DNA of 64,000 bases from a gamma proteobacterium NOR5-3 (GCA_000158155.1 DS999407.1:381087-445086), one strand, 5' to 3'; shown: positions 38,334-50,487, counted from the first letter of the stretch. Notes: generated by a model not told the origin, from the sequence alone. Program-made: numbers and translations.

Positions 38334-38368
38334 TTCACACCGTCGGTCATTGGAGCTGACGGTGTTGT

Positions 38369-38445
<77 letters not shown>

Positions 38446-38542
38446 TCAAAACTTTTCTCTGCGTGCCGGGCCAAAAACGATAACGCTTTTAAACTCGACT
38501 CGCGGGACACTCCCTTAAGCTGCCCCCCCTGAGAGGCCGCGT

Positions 38543-38571
38543 ATTATAGGTGCGACCAACATGTCACGCAA
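38543..38571 (-). promoter_or_regulatory. Sigma70 promoter of the initiator tRNA gene
   Basis: On minus, TTGCGT (38571-38566), a 17-bp spacer and a perfect TATAAT (38548-38543). A GC-rich stretch (GCGGCC) follows the -10 box, the discriminator type linked to stringent control of stable RNA genes. It lies about 98 bp before the 5' end of the mature tRNA. Confidence 0.75.
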
Positions 38572-38665
38572 GCGCTTAACGCCTGCTTTACCCCGATAGG
38601 GCGATTTAAAAGCCAGAAAGGGTGAGCAACTCTTCACACTCCTCACACTCCTCACTGACATCTAA

Positions 38666-38751
38666 TGGTGCCGAAGGGGGGACTTGAACCCCCACGCGCA
38701 TAGCGCACTACCCCCTCAAGATAGCGTGTCTACCAATTCCACCACTTCGGC
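38666..38751 (-). tRNA. tRNA-Leu (GAG)
   Basis: 86 nt with an encoded CCA and the long variable arm of class II tRNAs (GTGCGCTATGCGC). The acceptor stem GCCGAAG pairs with CTTCGGC, the D arm is TGGTGGAATTGGTAGACAC and the anticodon loop is TTGAGGG, which gives GAG. It starts 6 bp after the secG stop codon, as E. coli leuU does, so it is processed from the secG transcript. Confidence 0.96.
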
Positions 38752-38757
38752 ATATCT

Positions 38758-39210
38758 CTACTGCGGCTGAGGAAGATCCTCTTGCGCAGCCTTTCCGTCC
38801 GCTTCGAAACCCTCAGCACTCATTACTGGCATGCTGTCATCCACCACCGGCAGATCACTCTCAGACGCCGGGCGCATATCATCCACAGCTTCCATGCCTG
38901 CGTCCAGTGTTGCGGGTGCAGAATTTGTCGGAACCGGAATCGCAAACTCATCAACGGCTGAGGTCTTGTTCTTGGCAATCACCGCCAGACCAAAGCTTGT
39001 GACAAAAAACAACGTTACCATCCATGCGGTAGCGCGAGTCAGCACATTGCCACTGCCGGTGCTACCAAAAACAGTCTGGGATGCTCCCGCACCAAACGAA
39101 GCGCCTGCATCAGCGCCCTTACCCTGCTGCAGGATGATCAAGCCGATAATTGCCAGGGACAGCAACAAGTGCGTCACCAGTACCAGCTGTTCAATCAATT
39201 GCGCGCTCAT
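38758..39210 (-). CDS. secG: Preprotein translocase subunit SecG
   Basis: A 150-residue subunit of the SecYEG channel. The two membrane segments (about 7-27 and 57-77) enclose the motif LQQGKGADAGASFGAGASQTVFGSTGSGN, here split only for naming, which is the family hallmark. A Pro/Ala/Asp-rich C-terminal tail of about 65 residues makes it longer than E. coli SecG (110). The tRNA-Leu gene follows at once; tpiA lies 72 bp upstream. Confidence 0.95.
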   Translation of the reverse strand: MSAQLIEQLVLVTHLLLSLAIIGLIILQQGKGADAGASFGAGASQTVFGSTGSGNVLTRATAWMVTLFFVTSFGLAVIAKNKTSAVDEFAIPVPTNSAPATLDAGMEAVDDMRPASESDLPVVDDSMPVMSAEGFEADGKAAQEDLPQPQ

Positions 39211-39282
39211 GTCCTAAACCTCGTGGTAGATGCGGCCAAATCCGCCACCTACTTTTTTGTATTGTCTTTGTATCGTCGCCGC

Positions 39283-40023
39283 CTAAGCGGCACTCACAAT
39301 GGCGGCAAACGCTTGTGCATCCAGAGATGCACCGCCAACCAGCGCGCCATCGATGTCCGCCTGCGCAAACAGTTCCGCCGCGTTTTCGGCCTTTACGCTA
39401 CCTCCATAAAGAAGACGTAAAGCCGGTCCGTTCTTTTCATCGAGATCACTCACCACGCCTCTTATAAACGCGTGCATGTCCTGCGCTTGCTCCGGCGAGG
39501 CCGTTAAGCCGGTGCCGATCGCCCAAACAGGCTCATAAGCAATAGCGAGACCCTGCAAATCAGGCAAGTCTCCAAGCGCGCCCAACAACTGGGATTTAAC
39601 GACCCCCTGTGCTTCGCCTGCTTCTCGCTGCTCCTGCGTCTCGCCAACACACAGAACCGGTGAGAGGCCAGCGCGCTGCGCCATGCTCAGCTTTGCCGCC
39701 ACCAGCGCATCAGATTCCTGATGGTACTGCCGACGCTCCGAGTGCCCGACAATAACCCACTGACAGCCACAATCGCTGAGCATCTGTGCCGACACTTCCC
39801 CGGTGTAAGCGCCCTGTGCAATGTGACTGCAGTCCTGGGCGCCCAGCACCACATCACTGGATCGCAGCAAATCCTTGAGCTGCCCCAGGTAAACAAAGGG
39901 GGGACAGAGCACACATTCGGCGCGATGTTTACCCAACAAGCTCAAAAACGCTTCTACCAGAGCCTGGTTAAAGGCGCCGGATCCGTGCATTTTCCAGTTG
40001 GCAATTACCAGCGGGTGTCGCAT
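39283..40023 (-). CDS. tpiA: Triosephosphate isomerase
   Basis: A 246-residue TIM barrel that interconverts dihydroxyacetone phosphate and glyceraldehyde 3-phosphate. Catalytic residues are Lys in ANWKMHG, His in VGHSERRQ and Glu in AYEPVWAIGTG; LYGGSVKAENA is the phosphate loop. The start is ATG at 40023 (RHPLVIANWKM); the 20 codons before it are not family sequence. It stands between glmM and secG as in Pseudomonas. Confidence 0.96.
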   Translation of the reverse strand: MRHPLVIANWKMHGSGAFNQALVEAFLSLLGKHRAECVLCPPFVYLGQLKDLLRSSDVVLGAQDCSHIAQGAYTGEVSAQMLSDCGCQWVIVGHSERRQYHQESDALVAAKLSMAQRAGLSPVLCVGETQEQREAGEAQGVVKSQLLGALGDLPDLQGLAIAYEPVWAIGTGLTASPEQAQDMHAFIRGVVSDLDEKNGPALRLLYGGSVKAENAAELFAQADIDGALVGGASLDAQAFAAIVSAA

Positions 40024-40153
40024 AGCTACAAGCTCCGCGTCGCGAGGGCGCGCAATACTACCCAAGCTGCCTGCCCGGGGCAAGACAAGCTGTCAGTTGT
40101 AGACAATAAAAGAGTGCGGCCGGTTTTCACAAGGATCACCGCCTGAACGGTCT

Positions 40154-41509
40154 TCAGGCGGCCGTCATGAGCTCTTCGACGGTACTCGCCAGGGAGCGAC
40201 AGAGTCGGTCCACCTGCTCTTCATCCCGGCCTTCGACCATTACCCTGATCACAGGCTCGGTGCCGGAAGGCCGTAAAAGCACGCGACCCGCGTCGCCAAG
40301 CTCCTGCTCTACCTTAGCTACCGCGGCAACCATGGCAGGCTCTGCCACGACATTGACACCCGGGGTCACCCGCACATTGATCATCGTTTGCGGAAAAAGT
40401 GGCACCCCGGCCAGAACTTCCCGGAGGCTACCCCCTGCTACCCGCAGGGCTCGAAGCACCTGCAGGGACGATACAATACCGTCGCCCGTGGTCGTCACAT
40501 CGGAGCAAATAATATGCCCCGAGGACTCCCCACCCAGATGCCAGGACTGCGCCTCCATCATTTCGCGCACATAACGGTCACCGACCTTGGCCCGCACAAA
40601 TTGCAGCCCCTGCTCCCTGAGCGCCATTTCCAGGCCCAGATTGGACATCAAAGTCCCCACGACCCCCGCGTCCGAGTTGCCCTCCCGCAGACGATGCATT
40701 GCGATGAGATATAGCAATTGGTCACCGTCCACCGTGGTGCCCTGATCGTCCACAAACAAAACGCGATCGCCATCACCGTCATAGGCTATACCGAGGTCAC
40801 ATTGACGTTCGCGCACCGTGGCGGCAAGAGTATCCATATGCGTGGAACCCACACCTTCATTAATGTTGAAGCCATCGGGAGACACGCCAATGGAAATCAC
40901 CTCCGCACCCAATTCCGACAGCACACTCGGTGCAATGTGATAAGTGGCACCGTGGGCGCAGTCCATAGCAATGCGCAGCCCACGAAGGCTGAACCCCTCG
41001 GGTACGGTGGCCTTACAAAATTCAATATAGCGGCCCGCCGCATCCACCAGTCGCTGCACCTTGCCGATATCGTGAGACTCAACACAGCTCAGGGGCAGAT
41101 CAAGCTCGGCCTCAATGGCAAGCTCAATCTCGTCCGGCAACTTGGAGCCGGTAGCGGAAAAAAACTTGATGCCGTTATCGAAGTAGGGATTGTGTGATGC
41201 GCTGATGACGATGCCCGCATCCGCGTTCTGGGTGCGTGTCATAAGCGCCACCGCGGGTGTCGGCATGGGGCCCAAAAGCTTTACATCCACGCCAGCAGCC
41301 ACCAGGCCTGCCTCGAGAGCAGACTCGAACATATAACCGGACACGCGGGTATCCTTACCGATGATGACGCTGCAGCGCCCCTGCTCTGCCATAAGGCGAG
41401 TAAACACTCTACCGCAGGCCCAACCCAGCTTGAGCACAAAATCCGGTGTGATCGGCGACTCGCCTACCAGGCCGCGGATGCCGTCCGTACCAAAGAAGCG
41501 CTTTTTCAT
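40154..41509 (-). CDS. glmM: Phosphoglucosamine mutase
   Basis: A 451-residue mutase that converts glucosamine 6-phosphate to the 1-phosphate on the way to UDP-GlcNAc. [12 protein letters not shown] starts it; the phospho-Ser is in [16 protein letters not shown], the metal loop is [13 protein letters not shown], the sugar loop GGESSGHI and the phosphate site [12 protein letters not shown]. The ATG overlaps the folP stop by 4 bp, the common folP-glmM arrangement. Confidence 0.97.
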   Translation of the reverse strand: MKKRFFGTDGIRGLVGESPITPDFVLKLGWACGRVFTRLMAEQGRCSVIIGKDTRVSGYMFESALEAGLVAAGVDVKLLGPMPTPAVALMTRTQNADAGIVISASHNPYFDNGIKFFSATGSKLPDEIELAIEAELDLPLSCVESHDIGKVQRLVDAAGRYIEFCKATVPEGFSLRGLRIAMDCAHGATYHIAPSVLSELGAEVISIGVSPDGFNINEGVGSTHMDTLAATVRERQCDLGIAYDGDGDRVLFVDDQGTTVDGDQLLYLIAMHRLREGNSDAGVVGTLMSNLGLEMALREQGLQFVRAKVGDRYVREMMEAQSWHLGGESSGHIICSDVTTTGDGIVSSLQVLRALRVAGGSLREVLAGVPLFPQTMINVRVTPGVNVVAEPAMVAAVAKVEQELGDAGRVLLRPSGTEPVIRVMVEGRDEEQVDRLCRSLASTVEELMTAA

Positions 41510-42384
41510 GAGTTCTGAACATCCCTTAGAGCCTGAAGGATTCGCAATACATCCGCCGTTTCTGCGACATCGTGAACGCGCAAAATACCTGCGCCATTTT
41601 GCGCAGCAAGCATTGCCAACGCGAGACTACCGGGAAGGCGGTCATCAACCTCGCGGCCGGTGAGTTTAGCAATCAGGGACTTGCGTGATAAGCCTACCAA
41701 TACCGGGAAACCAAGATCAGTGAGGCGATGCAGCTGTGCCAGTAAGCAAAGGTTGTGTTCCAGCGTTTTGCCGAATCCAAATCCCGGGTCGATCACAATT
41801 TGCGACCGGGGTATTCCGGCGTTCACGCAATCAGTCGCGCGAGCCTTAAGGAAGCCCTGAACCTCCGCCAGAACATCTGCGTACTTCGGTGCCTGCTGCA
41901 TGGTGTCGGGCTCGCCTTGCATGTGCATAAGGCACACCGGCAGGCCCAGATCAGCGGCAACCGCGAGGGCATCATCTCGCTGAAATGCCCTCACATCATT
42001 GAGCAACCCGGCGCCCGCCGATGCCGCCGCGCGCATCACCGCGGGTGTGCTGCTATCAAGAGACAGCACGACGTCGAACTCCCGACTCAGGGTTTCAAAC
42101 ACCGGCAACACACGATCCAGTTCTTGCTGGGGGGATACCGCCGTGGCGCCTGGTCGCGTGGATTCTCCACCTATGTCGAGGATTCTTGCGCCGGCCTCGA
42201 CCATGGCCGAGGCCTCCCGGCGCAAAGCATCGAGGTCCGCCTGCCCATGGCTGAACCAGCGACCGCCATCAGAAAAGGAGTCAGGGGTGATATTAAGAAC
42301 GCCCATAATAATGGGCGTGGAAAGATCGAGTTCGGTACCAGCGCAACGCAAAGTCGCGCCAGCACCCTCATCAGGTAAGCTCAA
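41506..42384 (-). CDS. folP: Dihydropteroate synthase
   Basis: A 292-residue enzyme that condenses p-aminobenzoate with the pterin made by Fol[38 protein letters not shown] and [10 protein letters not shown] are diagnostic. It lies between ftsH and glmM as in E. coli and Pseudomonas. Confidence 0.96.
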   Translation of the reverse strand: MSLPDEGAGATLRCAGTELDLSTPIIMGVLNITPDSFSDGGRWFSHGQADLDALRREASAMVEAGARILDIGGESTRPGATAVSPQQELDRVLPVFETLSREFDVVLSLDSSTPAVMRAAASAGAGLLNDVRAFQRDDALAVAADLGLPVCLMHMQGEPDTMQQAPKYADVLAEVQGFLKARATDCVNAGIPRSQIVIDPGFGFGKTLEHNLCLLAQLHRLTDLGFPVLVGLSRKSLIAKLTGREVDDRLPGSLALAMLAAQNGAGILRVHDVAETADVLRILQALRDVQNS

Positions 42385-42410
42385 AAGGCCGCATCAAATC
42401 CGGGGAGGCT

Positions 42411-44342
42411 TTAGTGCTCCCCGGCGGGCCCACCGATAGGACCACTGCGATCAGCGGTATCGGACCCTGCAGCCGGCGACGAGCCTGAGTCGTTGTCACT
42501 ATCCTTTTCGACCCAATCCGCAGGCTCCCGCGGCGTTTTCCCCGCCATGATGTCGTCAATTTGATCGGCATCGATAGTCTCGTAGTGCATCAATGCATCG
42601 GACATCACATGCAATTTGTCCACGTGCTCTTCGAGAATATCCTGCGCCTTTCGATAACACTCGTCGATAATCCGACGTACTTCAGCATCAATTTGCTTCG
42701 CCGTTTCATCGGACATTGCCTTGCTCGCCGATGCACCACCGCGTCCCAGGAAGACCTCGTCACCCCCCTCGTCATACAAAAGCGGCCCCATCTTCTCGGA
42801 CAGGCCCCACTTGGTGACCATGTTTCTGGCAATTTCGGTAGCACGCTGGATATCATTGGATGCGCCGGTGGTAATGCCGTCCGGGCCGAGGGTCATTTCT
42901 TCGGCAATCCGACCGCCAAACAGGCTGCATATCTGTCCGATAATGTGCCGCCGACTGTGCGAGTACCGGTCTTCTTCGGGCAGGAACATGGTTACGCCAA
43001 GGGCGCGCCCCCGGGGAATGATGCTCACTTTATAAACCGGATCGTGCTCCGGAATAATCCGACCGACAATCGCGTGCCCCGCCTCGTGATAAGCCGTGTT
43101 GCGCTTTTCATCTTCGGACATCACCATGGATTTGCGCTCCGCGCCCATCATGATTTTGTCCTTGGCAAGTTCAAACTGCGTCATACCTACCGTGCGTATG
43201 CCGGTCCGTGCCGCAAACAGCGCCGCCTCATTCACCAGGTTTGCAAGATCGGCCCCCGAGAAACCCGGCGTGCCCCGCGCAATCTTTGATGCCTCGACAT
43301 CTTCTGCCAGCGGCACTTTGCGCATGTGGACTTTCAAAATTTGCTCGCGGCCGCGAATATCGGGCAGCCCTACAACGACCTGCCGATCGAAACGGCCCGG
43401 GCGCAACAGCGCTGGATCGAGTACATCAGGTCGGTTGGTTGCGGCGATCACGATGACGCCGTCGTTCACTTCAAAGCCGTCCATTTCCACCAGCAACTGG
43501 TTCAGCGTTTGCTCTCGTTCATCGTTCCCGCCACCCATACCGGCGCCACGATGACGACCCACTGCATCTATTTCATCGATAAATATAATGCACGGCGCCT
43601 GCTTCTTGGCCTGATCAAACATGTCGCGCACCCGCGACGCGCCCACACCGACAAACATCTCTACGAAGTCTGAGCCCGAGATGGAAAAGAACGGAACCTT
43701 AGCTTCACCAGCGATGGCCTTGGCCAGCAATGTCTTACCGGTACCCGGCTGACCCACCATCAACACGCCCCGGGGGATACGCCCACCGAGCTTTTGAAAC
43801 TTGCCGGGGTCGCGGAGGAACTCGACCAACTCCTGCACGTCTTCCTTGGCCTCATCGACGCCCGCGACATCCGCGAACGTTGTCGTGATCTGATCCTCAC
43901 CCAGCAGCTTGGCCTTGCTTTTGCCGAAACTCATGGGGCCGCCGCGGCCGCCCGCTCCGCCCTGCATCTGGCGCATGAAAAACATGAATACCGCGATAAT
44001 GATCAGGATAGGGAAACTCGCGACTAACAGCTGCGTCCAAACGCTTTGCTGCTCAGGCTCTCGCCCCTCCACTTCTACCTGATGGCTGAGAAGGTCATCA
44101 ATAAGCTTGGGGTCTTCGACCATGGGACGCGTCGTTTCGAAATAGGATCCATCAAAACGCTCGCCGGCAATGGTCAGCCCATCGATAGTGACCTTGCGAA
44201 TCTGGTCGCGCTGAATCTCCTGAATAAACTCGGAGTACACCATGCGCTCTGTGGGGGTCTGCATGCTGAAGTTATTAAAGATCGACAGCAGTACGGCAGC
44301 TATTACCAGCCACAACAGCAGATTCTTGGCCATATCGTTCAA
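42411..44342 (-). CDS. ftsH: ATP-dependent zinc metalloprotease FtsH
   Basis: A 643-residue membrane-bound AAA+ protease for quality control. Two membrane segments (about 6-24 and 106-124) flank a periplasmic domain. The Walker A loop reads GQPGTGKT, where most FtsH have GPPGTGKT. The SRH region and the zinc site HEAGH (about residue 420) are normal, and an acidic Ser/Asp/Gly-rich tail ends it. The start is TTG at 44342 (Met-Asn-Asp-Met-Ala-Lys): GAGGT lies 7 bp upstream, while the ATG three codons later is too far from it. Confidence 0.96.
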   Translation of the reverse strand: MNDMAKNLLLWLVIAAVLLSIFNNFSMQTPTERMVYSEFIQEIQRDQIRKVTIDGLTIAGERFDGSYFETTRPMVEDPKLIDDLLSHQVEVEGREPEQQSVWTQLLVASFPILIIIAVFMFFMRQMQGGAGGRGGPMSFGKSKAKLLGEDQITTTFADVAGVDEAKEDVQELVEFLRDPGKFQKLGGRIPRGVLMVGQPGTGKTLLAKAIAGEAKVPFFSISGSDFVEMFVGVGASRVRDMFDQAKKQAPCIIFIDEIDAVGRHRGAGMGGGNDEREQTLNQLLVEMDGFEVNDGVIVIAATNRPDVLDPALLRPGRFDRQVVVGLPDIRGREQILKVHMRKVPLAEDVEASKIARGTPGFSGADLANLVNEAALFAARTGIRTVGMTQFELAKDKIMMGAERKSMVMSEDEKRNTAYHEAGHAIVGRIIPEHDPVYKVSIIPRGRALGVTMFLPEEDRYSHSRRHIIGQICSLFGGRIAEEMTLGPDGITTGASNDIQRATEIARNMVTKWGLSEKMGPLLYDEGGDEVFLGRGGASASKAMSDETAKQIDAEVRRIIDECYRKAQDILEEHVDKLHVMSDALMHYETIDADQIDDIMAGKTPREPADWVEKDSDNDSGSSPAAGSDTADRSGPIGGPAGEH

Positions 44343-44542
44343 AATTGTTACCTCATTACTTTGACGCCCACCATGTGGAGCGCCATAAAAGCAGCGGAGT
44401 TCTTAACAACTGCCGCCGTATATTCATCGGCTGTCGGAGCCCAAAACTGCACCCCCTGACTCACCGGTTCCAGTCACTGCCGGTCGACCAGTATAGCGGT
44501 TTTTACGGCGCAAAAGCCGGCTTGGGCCACTGCTGCCGCCAG

Positions 44543-45181
44543 TCACTTCTCATAGGGAGTCGCTAAACGCCCCCGCGCTACCAGATATACCTCTCGGGAG
44601 CGCGGTCTGGACGCCGTCGGTTTGCGGGTAAGCACCTTGTCAAACTGCTCCCGGGTAGCTTTGAACAACTCATCAAAACCTTCACCCTGAAACACCTTGG
44701 TAACAAACACGCCCCCGGGCGCCAGCACGCGACAGGCCATATCCAGTGCCAACTCGACCAGATAAATGGATTTCGGTTGATCGACGGCACTTACTCCACT
44801 CATATTGGGGGCCATGTCTGAAATTACAAGGTCTGCAGGTTTTCCGTTCAACGTCGTCAAAATGCGCTCAAATACCGCGTTCTCCGTAAAATCTCCTTCA
44901 ACGAAGTCGACCCCCGCTATGCTATCCATGGGCAATATATCGGACGCAATGACCTGACCATGATCTCCCACGAGCGCAGCGGCCACCTGAGACCAGCCGC
45001 CGGGAGCGCTGCCCAGGTCCAAAATGGTCATACCCGGACGAATCAATCGCTCACGCTCCTGTAGTTCCAGAAGTTTGTAGCAGGCCCGGGAACGGTATCC
45101 ATCGCGCTGCGCCTGCTGCACATAGGGGTCTTCGCGATGCTCGCGCAACCATGCCTTGCTACTGGACCGCTTTTTAACCAT
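44543..45181 (-). CDS. rlmE: 23S rRNA (uridine-2'-O)-methyltransferase
   Basis: A 212-residue FtsJ/RrmJ enzyme that methylates U2552 of 23S r[22 protein letters not shown] is the SAM site; [10 protein letters not shown] (Asp) and the Lys in [11 protein letters not shown] are catalytic. The N-terminal [20 protein letters not shown] is the usual RNA-binding part. It precedes ftsH with a 200-bp gap and is divergent from yhbY. Confidence 0.95.
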   Translation of the reverse strand: MVKKRSSSKAWLREHREDPYVQQAQRDGYRSRACYKLLELQERERLIRPGMTILDLGSAPGGWSQVAAALVGDHGQVIASDILPMDSIAGVDFVEGDFTENAVFERILTTLNGKPADLVISDMAPNMSGVSAVDQPKSIYLVELALDMACRVLAPGGVFVTKVFQGEGFDELFKATREQFDKVLTRKPTASRPRSREVYLVARGRLATPYEK

Positions 45182-45285
45182 GGCCTGTTCCTGAACTCTC
45201 TATCTGTGACATACGTGCGATTTGGGTCCCACGGGAACTGTAGTGTAGACTCCGCGCCCCGCTGACTTCTTCGGTTTACCCTAGC

Positions 45286-45594
45286 ATGACCCGCAAAACG
45301 AACACGCGCCAACTCCGCGCCATAGGCCACAAACTCAACCCGGTCGTTACCATTGCGGGTAACGGACTCAGCGAGTCGGTACAGCAGGAACTTGAGCGCG
45401 CACTCAATGATCACGAACTCATCAAGGTAAAATTCGCGGTCGGTAGTCGTGAAGTGCGGGATGAAGTCCTTGCGCTGCTACTCAAGGACAGCAAAGCCGA
45501 GTTGATTCAGCGCATCGGCAATACGGCGCTGTTACTTCGCCACAGCGCGCAACCGGATCCCAAAAAGTCCAACCTGCTGCGAGTACTGGCTTAG
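45286..45594 (+). CDS. yhbY: CRS1/YhbY-domain RNA-binding protein
   Basis: A 102-residue KH-like protein linked to 50S ribosome assembly. RQLRAIGHKLNPVVTIAGNGLSESV with the GxxG-like AGNGL loop, ALNDHELIKVKFAVG and a C-terminal LLRHS segment are the family pattern. It is transcribed away from rlmE, as in E. coli; the 104 bp between must hold both promoters. Confidence 0.93.
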   Translation: MTRKTNTRQLRAIGHKLNPVVTIAGNGLSESVQQELERALNDHELIKVKFAVGSREVRDEVLALLLKDSKAELIQRIGNTALLLRHSAQPDPKKSNLLRVLA

Positions 45595-45610
45595 GCGGGC
45601 TCAGGCTCCT

Positions 45611-45642
45611 CTGAACTGAACTGAGCTGAACCGAACTGAACC
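45611..45642. repeat. Short imperfect CTGAA repeat between yhbY and greA
   Basis: CTGAA/CTGAG/CCGAA units recur with a 5-bp period between the converging stop codons. It looks like simple-sequence slippage and is unlikely to act as a terminator, since no stem forms. Confidence 0.6.
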
Positions 45643-45648
45643 GCGCTG

Positions 45649-46128
45649 CTACAACAGGTGGCGCACCTGATCAATCTCATACTCCCGATCACCACCGGGT
45701 GCACGTACCACAACCACATCACCTTCTTCCTTGCCAATGAGCGCGCGAGCAATGGGTGAATTGACAGAAATCAGATTTTGCCTGGCATCCGCCTCATCAT
45801 CGCCAACGATGCGATAAACAACGGACTCATCGTTCTCCACATTGATCAGATCCACCGTGACACCAAAAATAACCTTGCCGGTGCAGGGTATGCTGGTCAC
45901 ATCAATCACCTGGGCATGCGAAAGCTTGCCCTCGATGTCCATGATCCGCCCCTCTGCAAAGCTCTGCTGCTCCCGGGCGGCGTGATACTCCGCATTTTCC
46001 TTAAGATCACCATGCTCCCGGGCCTCGGCAATAGCCTGGCTGATGCGCGGACGATCTACCTTTTTTAATTGCTCGAGCTCTGCGCGCAAAGCCTTTTCAC
46101 CCTGCGCTGTCATCGGCACCTTACTCAT
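45649..46128 (-). CDS. greA: Transcript cleavage factor GreA
   Basis: A 159-residue factor that rescues backtracked RNA polymerase. The N-terminal coiled coil (about 10-75) has [20 protein letters not shown] and ends in the acidic-tip [15 protein letters not shown]; the C-terminal FKBP-like domain follows ([18 protein letters not shown]). Its ATG shares a base with the carB stop (TAATG), so it is coupled to carAB. Confidence 0.97.
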   Translation of the reverse strand: MSKVPMTAQGEKALRAELEQLKKVDRPRISQAIAEAREHGDLKENAEYHAAREQQSFAEGRIMDIEGKLSHAQVIDVTSIPCTGKVIFGVTVDLINVENDESVVYRIVGDDEADARQNLISVNSPIARALIGKEEGDVVVVRAPGGDREYEIDQVRHLL

Positions 46129-49100
46129 TAATGCATGCTCCTGTGGAGATCCTGAAGACGGCGTACCGTCTTATCCCCTTCTCGCTGCAAGGTCAGGCAT
46201 ACAGCCTCGGCCGCGGCGAGGGTAGTTGTGTAAAACACCCGGTGTGCTTCCGCGCTGGCACGAATGGGCGCTGAATCGGCAATCGCCCGCCGGCCTTCTG
46301 TGGTGTTAATAATAATATCTGCTTCGTCATTCTTGATCATATCGACAATGTGCGGCCGGCCTTCGAGCACTTTCTTCACCCGGCGAACCTCAAGGCCCGC
46401 AGCCTCCAGTGCATCTGCGGTACCTCCGGTAGCAGCCAGCTTGAAACCCAGGGCAACCATCTGTGTGGCGAAGGTCACCGCGCCGGGCTTATCGACATCC
46501 CTGACGCTGATGAGCAGCGTGCCGCTGCGCGGTGGAGGATCCCCCGCCGCAAGCTGCGCCTTGGCAAACGCATCGGCAAAGCTGTCGCCCGTGCCCATGA
46601 CCTCCCCCGTGGACTTCATCTCCGGCCCGAGAATAGGGTCAACACCGGGGAACTTGTTAAAGGGCATGACCGCTTCTTTAACACTGAAAAAGTCAGGGAC
46701 AATCTCGGCCGTAAAGTCCTGATCCTCAAGACTCACCCCGGCCATACACCGCGCAGCGACTTTGGCCAGCGAGGTACCGATGCACTTGGACACAAAGGGC
46801 ACGGTGCGCGATGCCCGGGGATTCACCTCGATGACGTAGATTTTCTCATCCTGCCAGGCAAGCTGAACATTCATCAGACCCTTAACGCCTAACGCCAGAG
46901 CCATTTGCCGGACCTGCTCGCGCATCTGATCCTGCACGTCTGCCGGCAGACTGTAAGGGGGCAGTGAACAAGCGGAGTCGCCCGAGTGCACTCCCGCCTG
47001 CTCAATGTGCTGCATGATGGCGCCGATAACCACCTGCTCGCCATCGGACACCGCATCGATATCGACCTCAATGGCCGCACTCAAAAAACTGTCCAGAAGC
47101 ACCGGCGACTCATCGCTCACCGATACGGCTTCACGCATGTAGCGAAGCAGGTCCTCTTCGCGATACACAATCTCCATGGCGCGACCACCCAGCACATAGG
47201 AGGGACGCACCACCAGGGGATAACCGATCGTTCGCGCCGCTTCGATCGCCTGCTCGACGCTGCGAACGGTGGTATTCGCCGGCTGCAGAAGTCCCAGCTC
47301 CTGAATGAGCTGCTGAAAGCGCTCACGATCCTCAGCACGATCAATGGCGTCCGGCGTGGTGCCAATAATAGGCACCCCGGCCGCCTCCAGGGCTCTTGCC
47401 AGCTTGAGAGGTGTCTGCCCGCCAAACTGCACGATCACGCCCTTGGGCTGCTCCTTTGCGACGATCTCAAGCACGTCTTCCAGAGTCACCGGTTCAAAAT
47501 ACAGGCGATCAGAGGTGTCGTAATCCGTGGAGACGGTCTCGGGATTACAGTTAACCATGATGGTTTCGTAGCCATCCTCACGCATAGCCAGCACCGCGTG
47601 AACACAGCAGTAGTCAAACTCAATGCCCTGCCCGATGCGATTGGGGCCACCACCGATCACCAGAATTTTGGGGCGATCCGTAGGCTCTGCCTCACACTCT
47701 TCATCATAAGTGGAGTACATGTACGCGGTGCTGGAGGCGAACTCCGCGGCGCAGGTATCCACGCGTTTGTACACGGGACGAATATCCAGCCCCTGGCGAT
47801 GCTCGCGCACCGACGTCTCGCTCACACCCAGCAGCGCCGCCAGCCTTCGATCTGCAAATCCTTTGCGCTTGAGTCGATAAAGCCGCTGCTTATCCAGATC
47901 CGCGAGCGTACCGGCCGCAATCGCAGCTTCGTCGCGGACAATGTCTTCAATCTGAACCAGATACCAGGGATCCACACCCGAATGGCGGTAAACCTCATCC
48001 ACCGTCATACCCAGACGGAAGGCGTCTGCCAGATGCCAGATGCGATCAGCGCCGGGATTAATCAGCTCACTGATCAACTCGTCGCTGGGCTCTGTGTCAT
48101 CCGGCCCCAGGCGGGACTCCAGTCCCGATGCGCCAACTTCAAGACCGCGCAAGGCTTTTTGCAGCGATTCCTGGAAGTTGCGACCGATGGCCATGACCTC
48201 ACCGACAGACTTCATCTGCGTGGTCAGGCGAGCATCCGCCGCATTGAACTTCTCAAAGGCAAAGCGCGGTATTTTTGTGACCACGTAATCAATAGCAGGC
48301 TCAAAGGAGGCCGGCGTTGCCCCGCCGGTAATGTCATTCTTGAGTTCATCCAACGTGTAGCCAATAGCCAGCTTGGCCGCGACCTTGGCGATGGGAAAAC
48401 CCGTTGCCTTGGAGGCCAGGGCCGAAGAACGTGACACCCGGGGGTTCATCTCGATGACCACCATACGGCCCGTCTTGGGGCAGACACCAAACTGCACGTT
48501 GGAGCCGCCGGTTTCCACGCCGATCTCACGCAGCACCGCCAGCGAGGCGTTGCGCATGATTTGATATTCCTTATCCGTCAGCGTCTGAGCCGGTGCAACC
48601 GTAATGGAGTCACCGGTATGGACACCCATGGCATCGAAGTTCTCAATGGCGCAAATAATGATGCAGTTGTCGTTTCGATCGCGCACCACCTCCATCTCGT
48701 ACTCTTTCCAGCCGATGAGGGACTCATCAATCAGCAGCTCCGACGTCGGTGAAAGATCCAGGCCTCGCAGACAGATTTCTTCGAACTCTTCGCGGTTGTA
48801 GGCAATGCCACCGCCCGATCCCCCCATGGTGAACGAGGGCCGAATAATGCAGGGAAAGCCCAGCTTCTCTCGTACCGCATGAGCCTCTTCCATGGAGCGA
48901 GCGAAGGATGCCCGAGGCGTTTCCAGCCCGATACGCTTCATGGCCTTGTCAAACAACTCGCGATCTTCGGCCTTATCGATAGCCTCCTTGGTCGCGCCGA
49001 TCATTTCGACGCCGTTGGCCTCAAGCACGCCCTCGCGCGCCAGATCCAGGGCACAGTTGAGCGCCGTCTGGCCACCCATGGTGGGCAGCAAAGCGTCCGG

Positions 49101-49346
49101 CTTCTCAACTTCGATAATTCGCGCAACGGTACGCCACTCAATGGGCTCGATATAGGTTGCATCAGCCATGGAAGGGTCGGTCATTATCGTCGCGGGATTG
49201 GAGTTCACCAGGATGACCCGATAGCCCTCTTCGCGCAGCGCCTTACAGGCCTGCGCGCCGGAGTAGTCAAACTCGCAGGCCTGGCCGATGACAATGGGGC
49301 CGGCGCCAATGATGAGAATACTTTGAATGTCTGTGCGCTTTGGCAT
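46128..49346 (-). CDS. carB: Carbamoyl-phosphate synthase large subunit
   Basis: A 1072-residue synthetase with two homologous halves, each an ATP-grasp unit, and a C-terminal allosteric domain (from about 935) that binds UMP/ornithine in known enzymes. [20 protein letters not shown] and [19 protein letters not shown] start the halves; [16 protein letters not shown] and [15 protein letters not shown] are the ATP loops. Length equals E. coli CarB (1073). It feeds both arginine (argG near 7 kb) and pyrimidine (pyrC near 9 kb) synthesis. Confidence 0.98.
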   Translation of the reverse strand: MPKRTDIQSILIIGAGPIVIGQACEFDYSGAQACKALREEGYRVILVNSNPATIMTDPSMADATYIEPIEWRTVARIIEVEKPDALLPTMGGQTALNCALDLAREGVLEANGVEMIGATKEAIDKAEDRELFDKAMKRIGLETPRASFARSMEEAHAVREKLGFPCIIRPSFTMGGSGGGIAYNREEFEEICLRGLDLSPTSELLIDESLIGWKEYEMEVVRDRNDNCIIICAIENFDAMGVHTGDSITVAPAQTLTDKEYQIMRNASLAVLREIGVETGGSNVQFGVCPKTGRMVVIEMNPRVSRSSALASKATGFPIAKVAAKLAIGYTLDELKNDITGGATPASFEPAIDYVVTKIPRFAFEKFNAADARLTTQMKSVGEVMAIGRNFQESLQKALRGLEVGASGLESRLGPDDTEPSDELISELINPGADRIWHLADAFRLGMTVDEVYRHSGVDPWYLVQIEDIVRDEAAIAAGTLADLDKQRLYRLKRKGFADRRLAALLGVSETSVREHRQGLDIRPVYKRVDTCAAEFASSTAYMYSTYDEECEAEPTDRPKILVIGGGPNRIGQGIEFDYCCVHAVLAMREDGYETIMVNCNPETVSTDYDTSDRLYFEPVTLEDVLEIVAKEQPKGVIVQFGGQTPLKLARALEAAGVPIIGTTPDAIDRAEDRERFQQLIQELGLLQPANTTVRSVEQAIEAARTIGYPLVVRPSYVLGGRAMEIVYREEDLLRYMREAVSVSDESPVLLDSFLSAAIEVDIDAVSDGEQVVIGAIMQHIEQAGVHSGDSACSLPPYSLPADVQDQMREQVRQMALALGVKGLMNVQLAWQDEKIYVIEVNPRASRTVPFVSKCIGTSLAKVAARCMAGVSLEDQDFTAEIVPDFFSVKEAVMPFNKFPGVDPILGPEMKSTGEVMGTGDSFADAFAKAQLAAGDPPPRSGTLLISVRDVDKPGAVTFATQMVALGFKLAATGGTADALEAAGLEVRRVKKVLEGRPHIVDMIKNDEADIIINTTEGRRAIADSAPIRASAEAHRVFYTTTLAAAEAVCLTLQREGDKTVRRLQDLHRSMH

Positions 49347-49350
49347 GTGC

Positions 49351-50487
49351 TTATCCTGCCTGCTGCTGAATCAGGCTGATGAAATGATCGAAGAGCACGC
49401 TTGGCTCGTGAGGTCCCGGACTCGCCTCGGGGTGCCCCTGAAAACTGAAAGCCGGTTTGTCCCTGCGCTCAATACCCTGCAGCGTGCCGTCAAACAGTGA
49501 TCGGTGAGTCACGCTCAAACAATCCGGCAATGCCTCGTCGTTGACCGCAAACCCATGGTTTTGACTGGTAATCATCACCCGGCCATCGCGAAGATCCTGC
49601 ACCGGATGATTGGCGCCATGGTGGCCAAATTTCATTTTCAGCGTCTGCGCACCACTGGCGAGCGCCAGTAACTGGTGCCCCAGGCAAATGCCAAACAAGG
49701 GAATGCCGGTCTCCAGCAATTCGGTAATTGCAGTGATAGCGTAATCGCAGGGCTCGGGATCTCCCGGGCCGTTGGACAGGAACACGCCATCGGGATTTAA
49801 GGCTAGCACCTCGCTGGCGGGTGTTTTAGCCGGCACGACCGTCAATCGGCAGCCCCGATCCGCGAGCATGCGCAGAATATTGCGCTTTACCCCAAAGTCA
49901 TAGGCCACCACGTGCCAGGGCATCTCCTGGGCCGCCGGATCGCTAAAGCCCTGTCCGAGCTGCCAGGTCCCGGCGGTCCAGGTGTAGCGCTCGGATGTCG
50001 TCACCTCTTTAGCCAGATCCATGCCCTTGAGCCCAGCGAACTCGCGAGCCAGAGCCAGTGCTGCATCTGTATCCGGGCTTTCGGTGGCCATAAGGCAACC
50101 ATTTTGGGCACCCTTGTCTCTCAGTACCCGGGTCAGTCGCCGTGTATCAATCTCGGCAATACCGACAACCCCGCGCTCCTTCAGATAATCATCCAGCGCC
50201 TGGGTATTGCGAAAATTACTGGCTAACAAGGGAAGATCGCGAATCACCAGCCCTGAGGCCCAGATTTGCGACGACTCTTCGTCTTCGGCATTGGTGCCGG
50301 TATTTCCGATGTGTGGATAGGTCAGCGTGACAATCTGGCGGGCATAAGAGGGGTCGGTAAGGATCTCCTGATAGCCCGTCATCGCCGTATTGAACACGAC
50401 TTCGCCAACGGAGGTGGCTGCAGCGCCGATAGATATCCCGTGAAATACGCTACCGTCTTCGAGAACCAGAATTGCAGGACGGGTCAA
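49351..50487 (-). CDS. carA: Carbamoyl-phosphate synthase small subunit
   Basis: A 378-residue glutamine amidotransferase subunit. [12 protein letters not shown] begins it; the catalytic triad Cys is in [13 protein letters not shown] and the His-Glu in [12 protein letters not shown]. The start is set at TTG 50487: GGAGG stands 5 bp upstream and the encoded length is close to E. coli CarA (382). A GTG at 50511 would add eight residues but has no spaced ribosome site. A strong intrinsic terminator lies in its leader. Confidence 0.95.
   Translation of the reverse strand: MTRPAILVLEDGSVFHGISIGAAATSVGEVVFNTAMTGYQEILTDPSYARQIVTLTYPHIGNTGTNAEDEESSQIWASGLVIRDLPLLASNFRNTQALDDYLKERGVVGIAEIDTRRLTRVLRDKGAQNGCLMATESPDTDAALALAREFAGLKGMDLAKEVTTSERYTWTAGTWQLGQGFSDPAAQEMPWHVVAYDFGVKRNILRMLADRGCRLTVVPAKTPASEVLALNPDGVFLSNGPGDPEPCDYAITAITELLETGIPLFGICLGHQLLALASGAQTLKMKFGHHGANHPVQDLRDGRVMITSQNHGFAVNDEALPDCLSVTHRSLFDGTLQGIERRDKPAFSFQGHPEASPGPHEPSVLFDHFISLIQQQAG

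Noticed and set aside
45611-45642. The CTGAA repeat as a CRISPR-like or terminator structure
   Set aside because: The unit is only 5 bp with no spacers and no stem can form.
46986-48434. A 482-codon open frame on plus, opposite carB
   Set aside because: It is a GC-rich shadow of the conserved carB frame; no family match or ribosome site.
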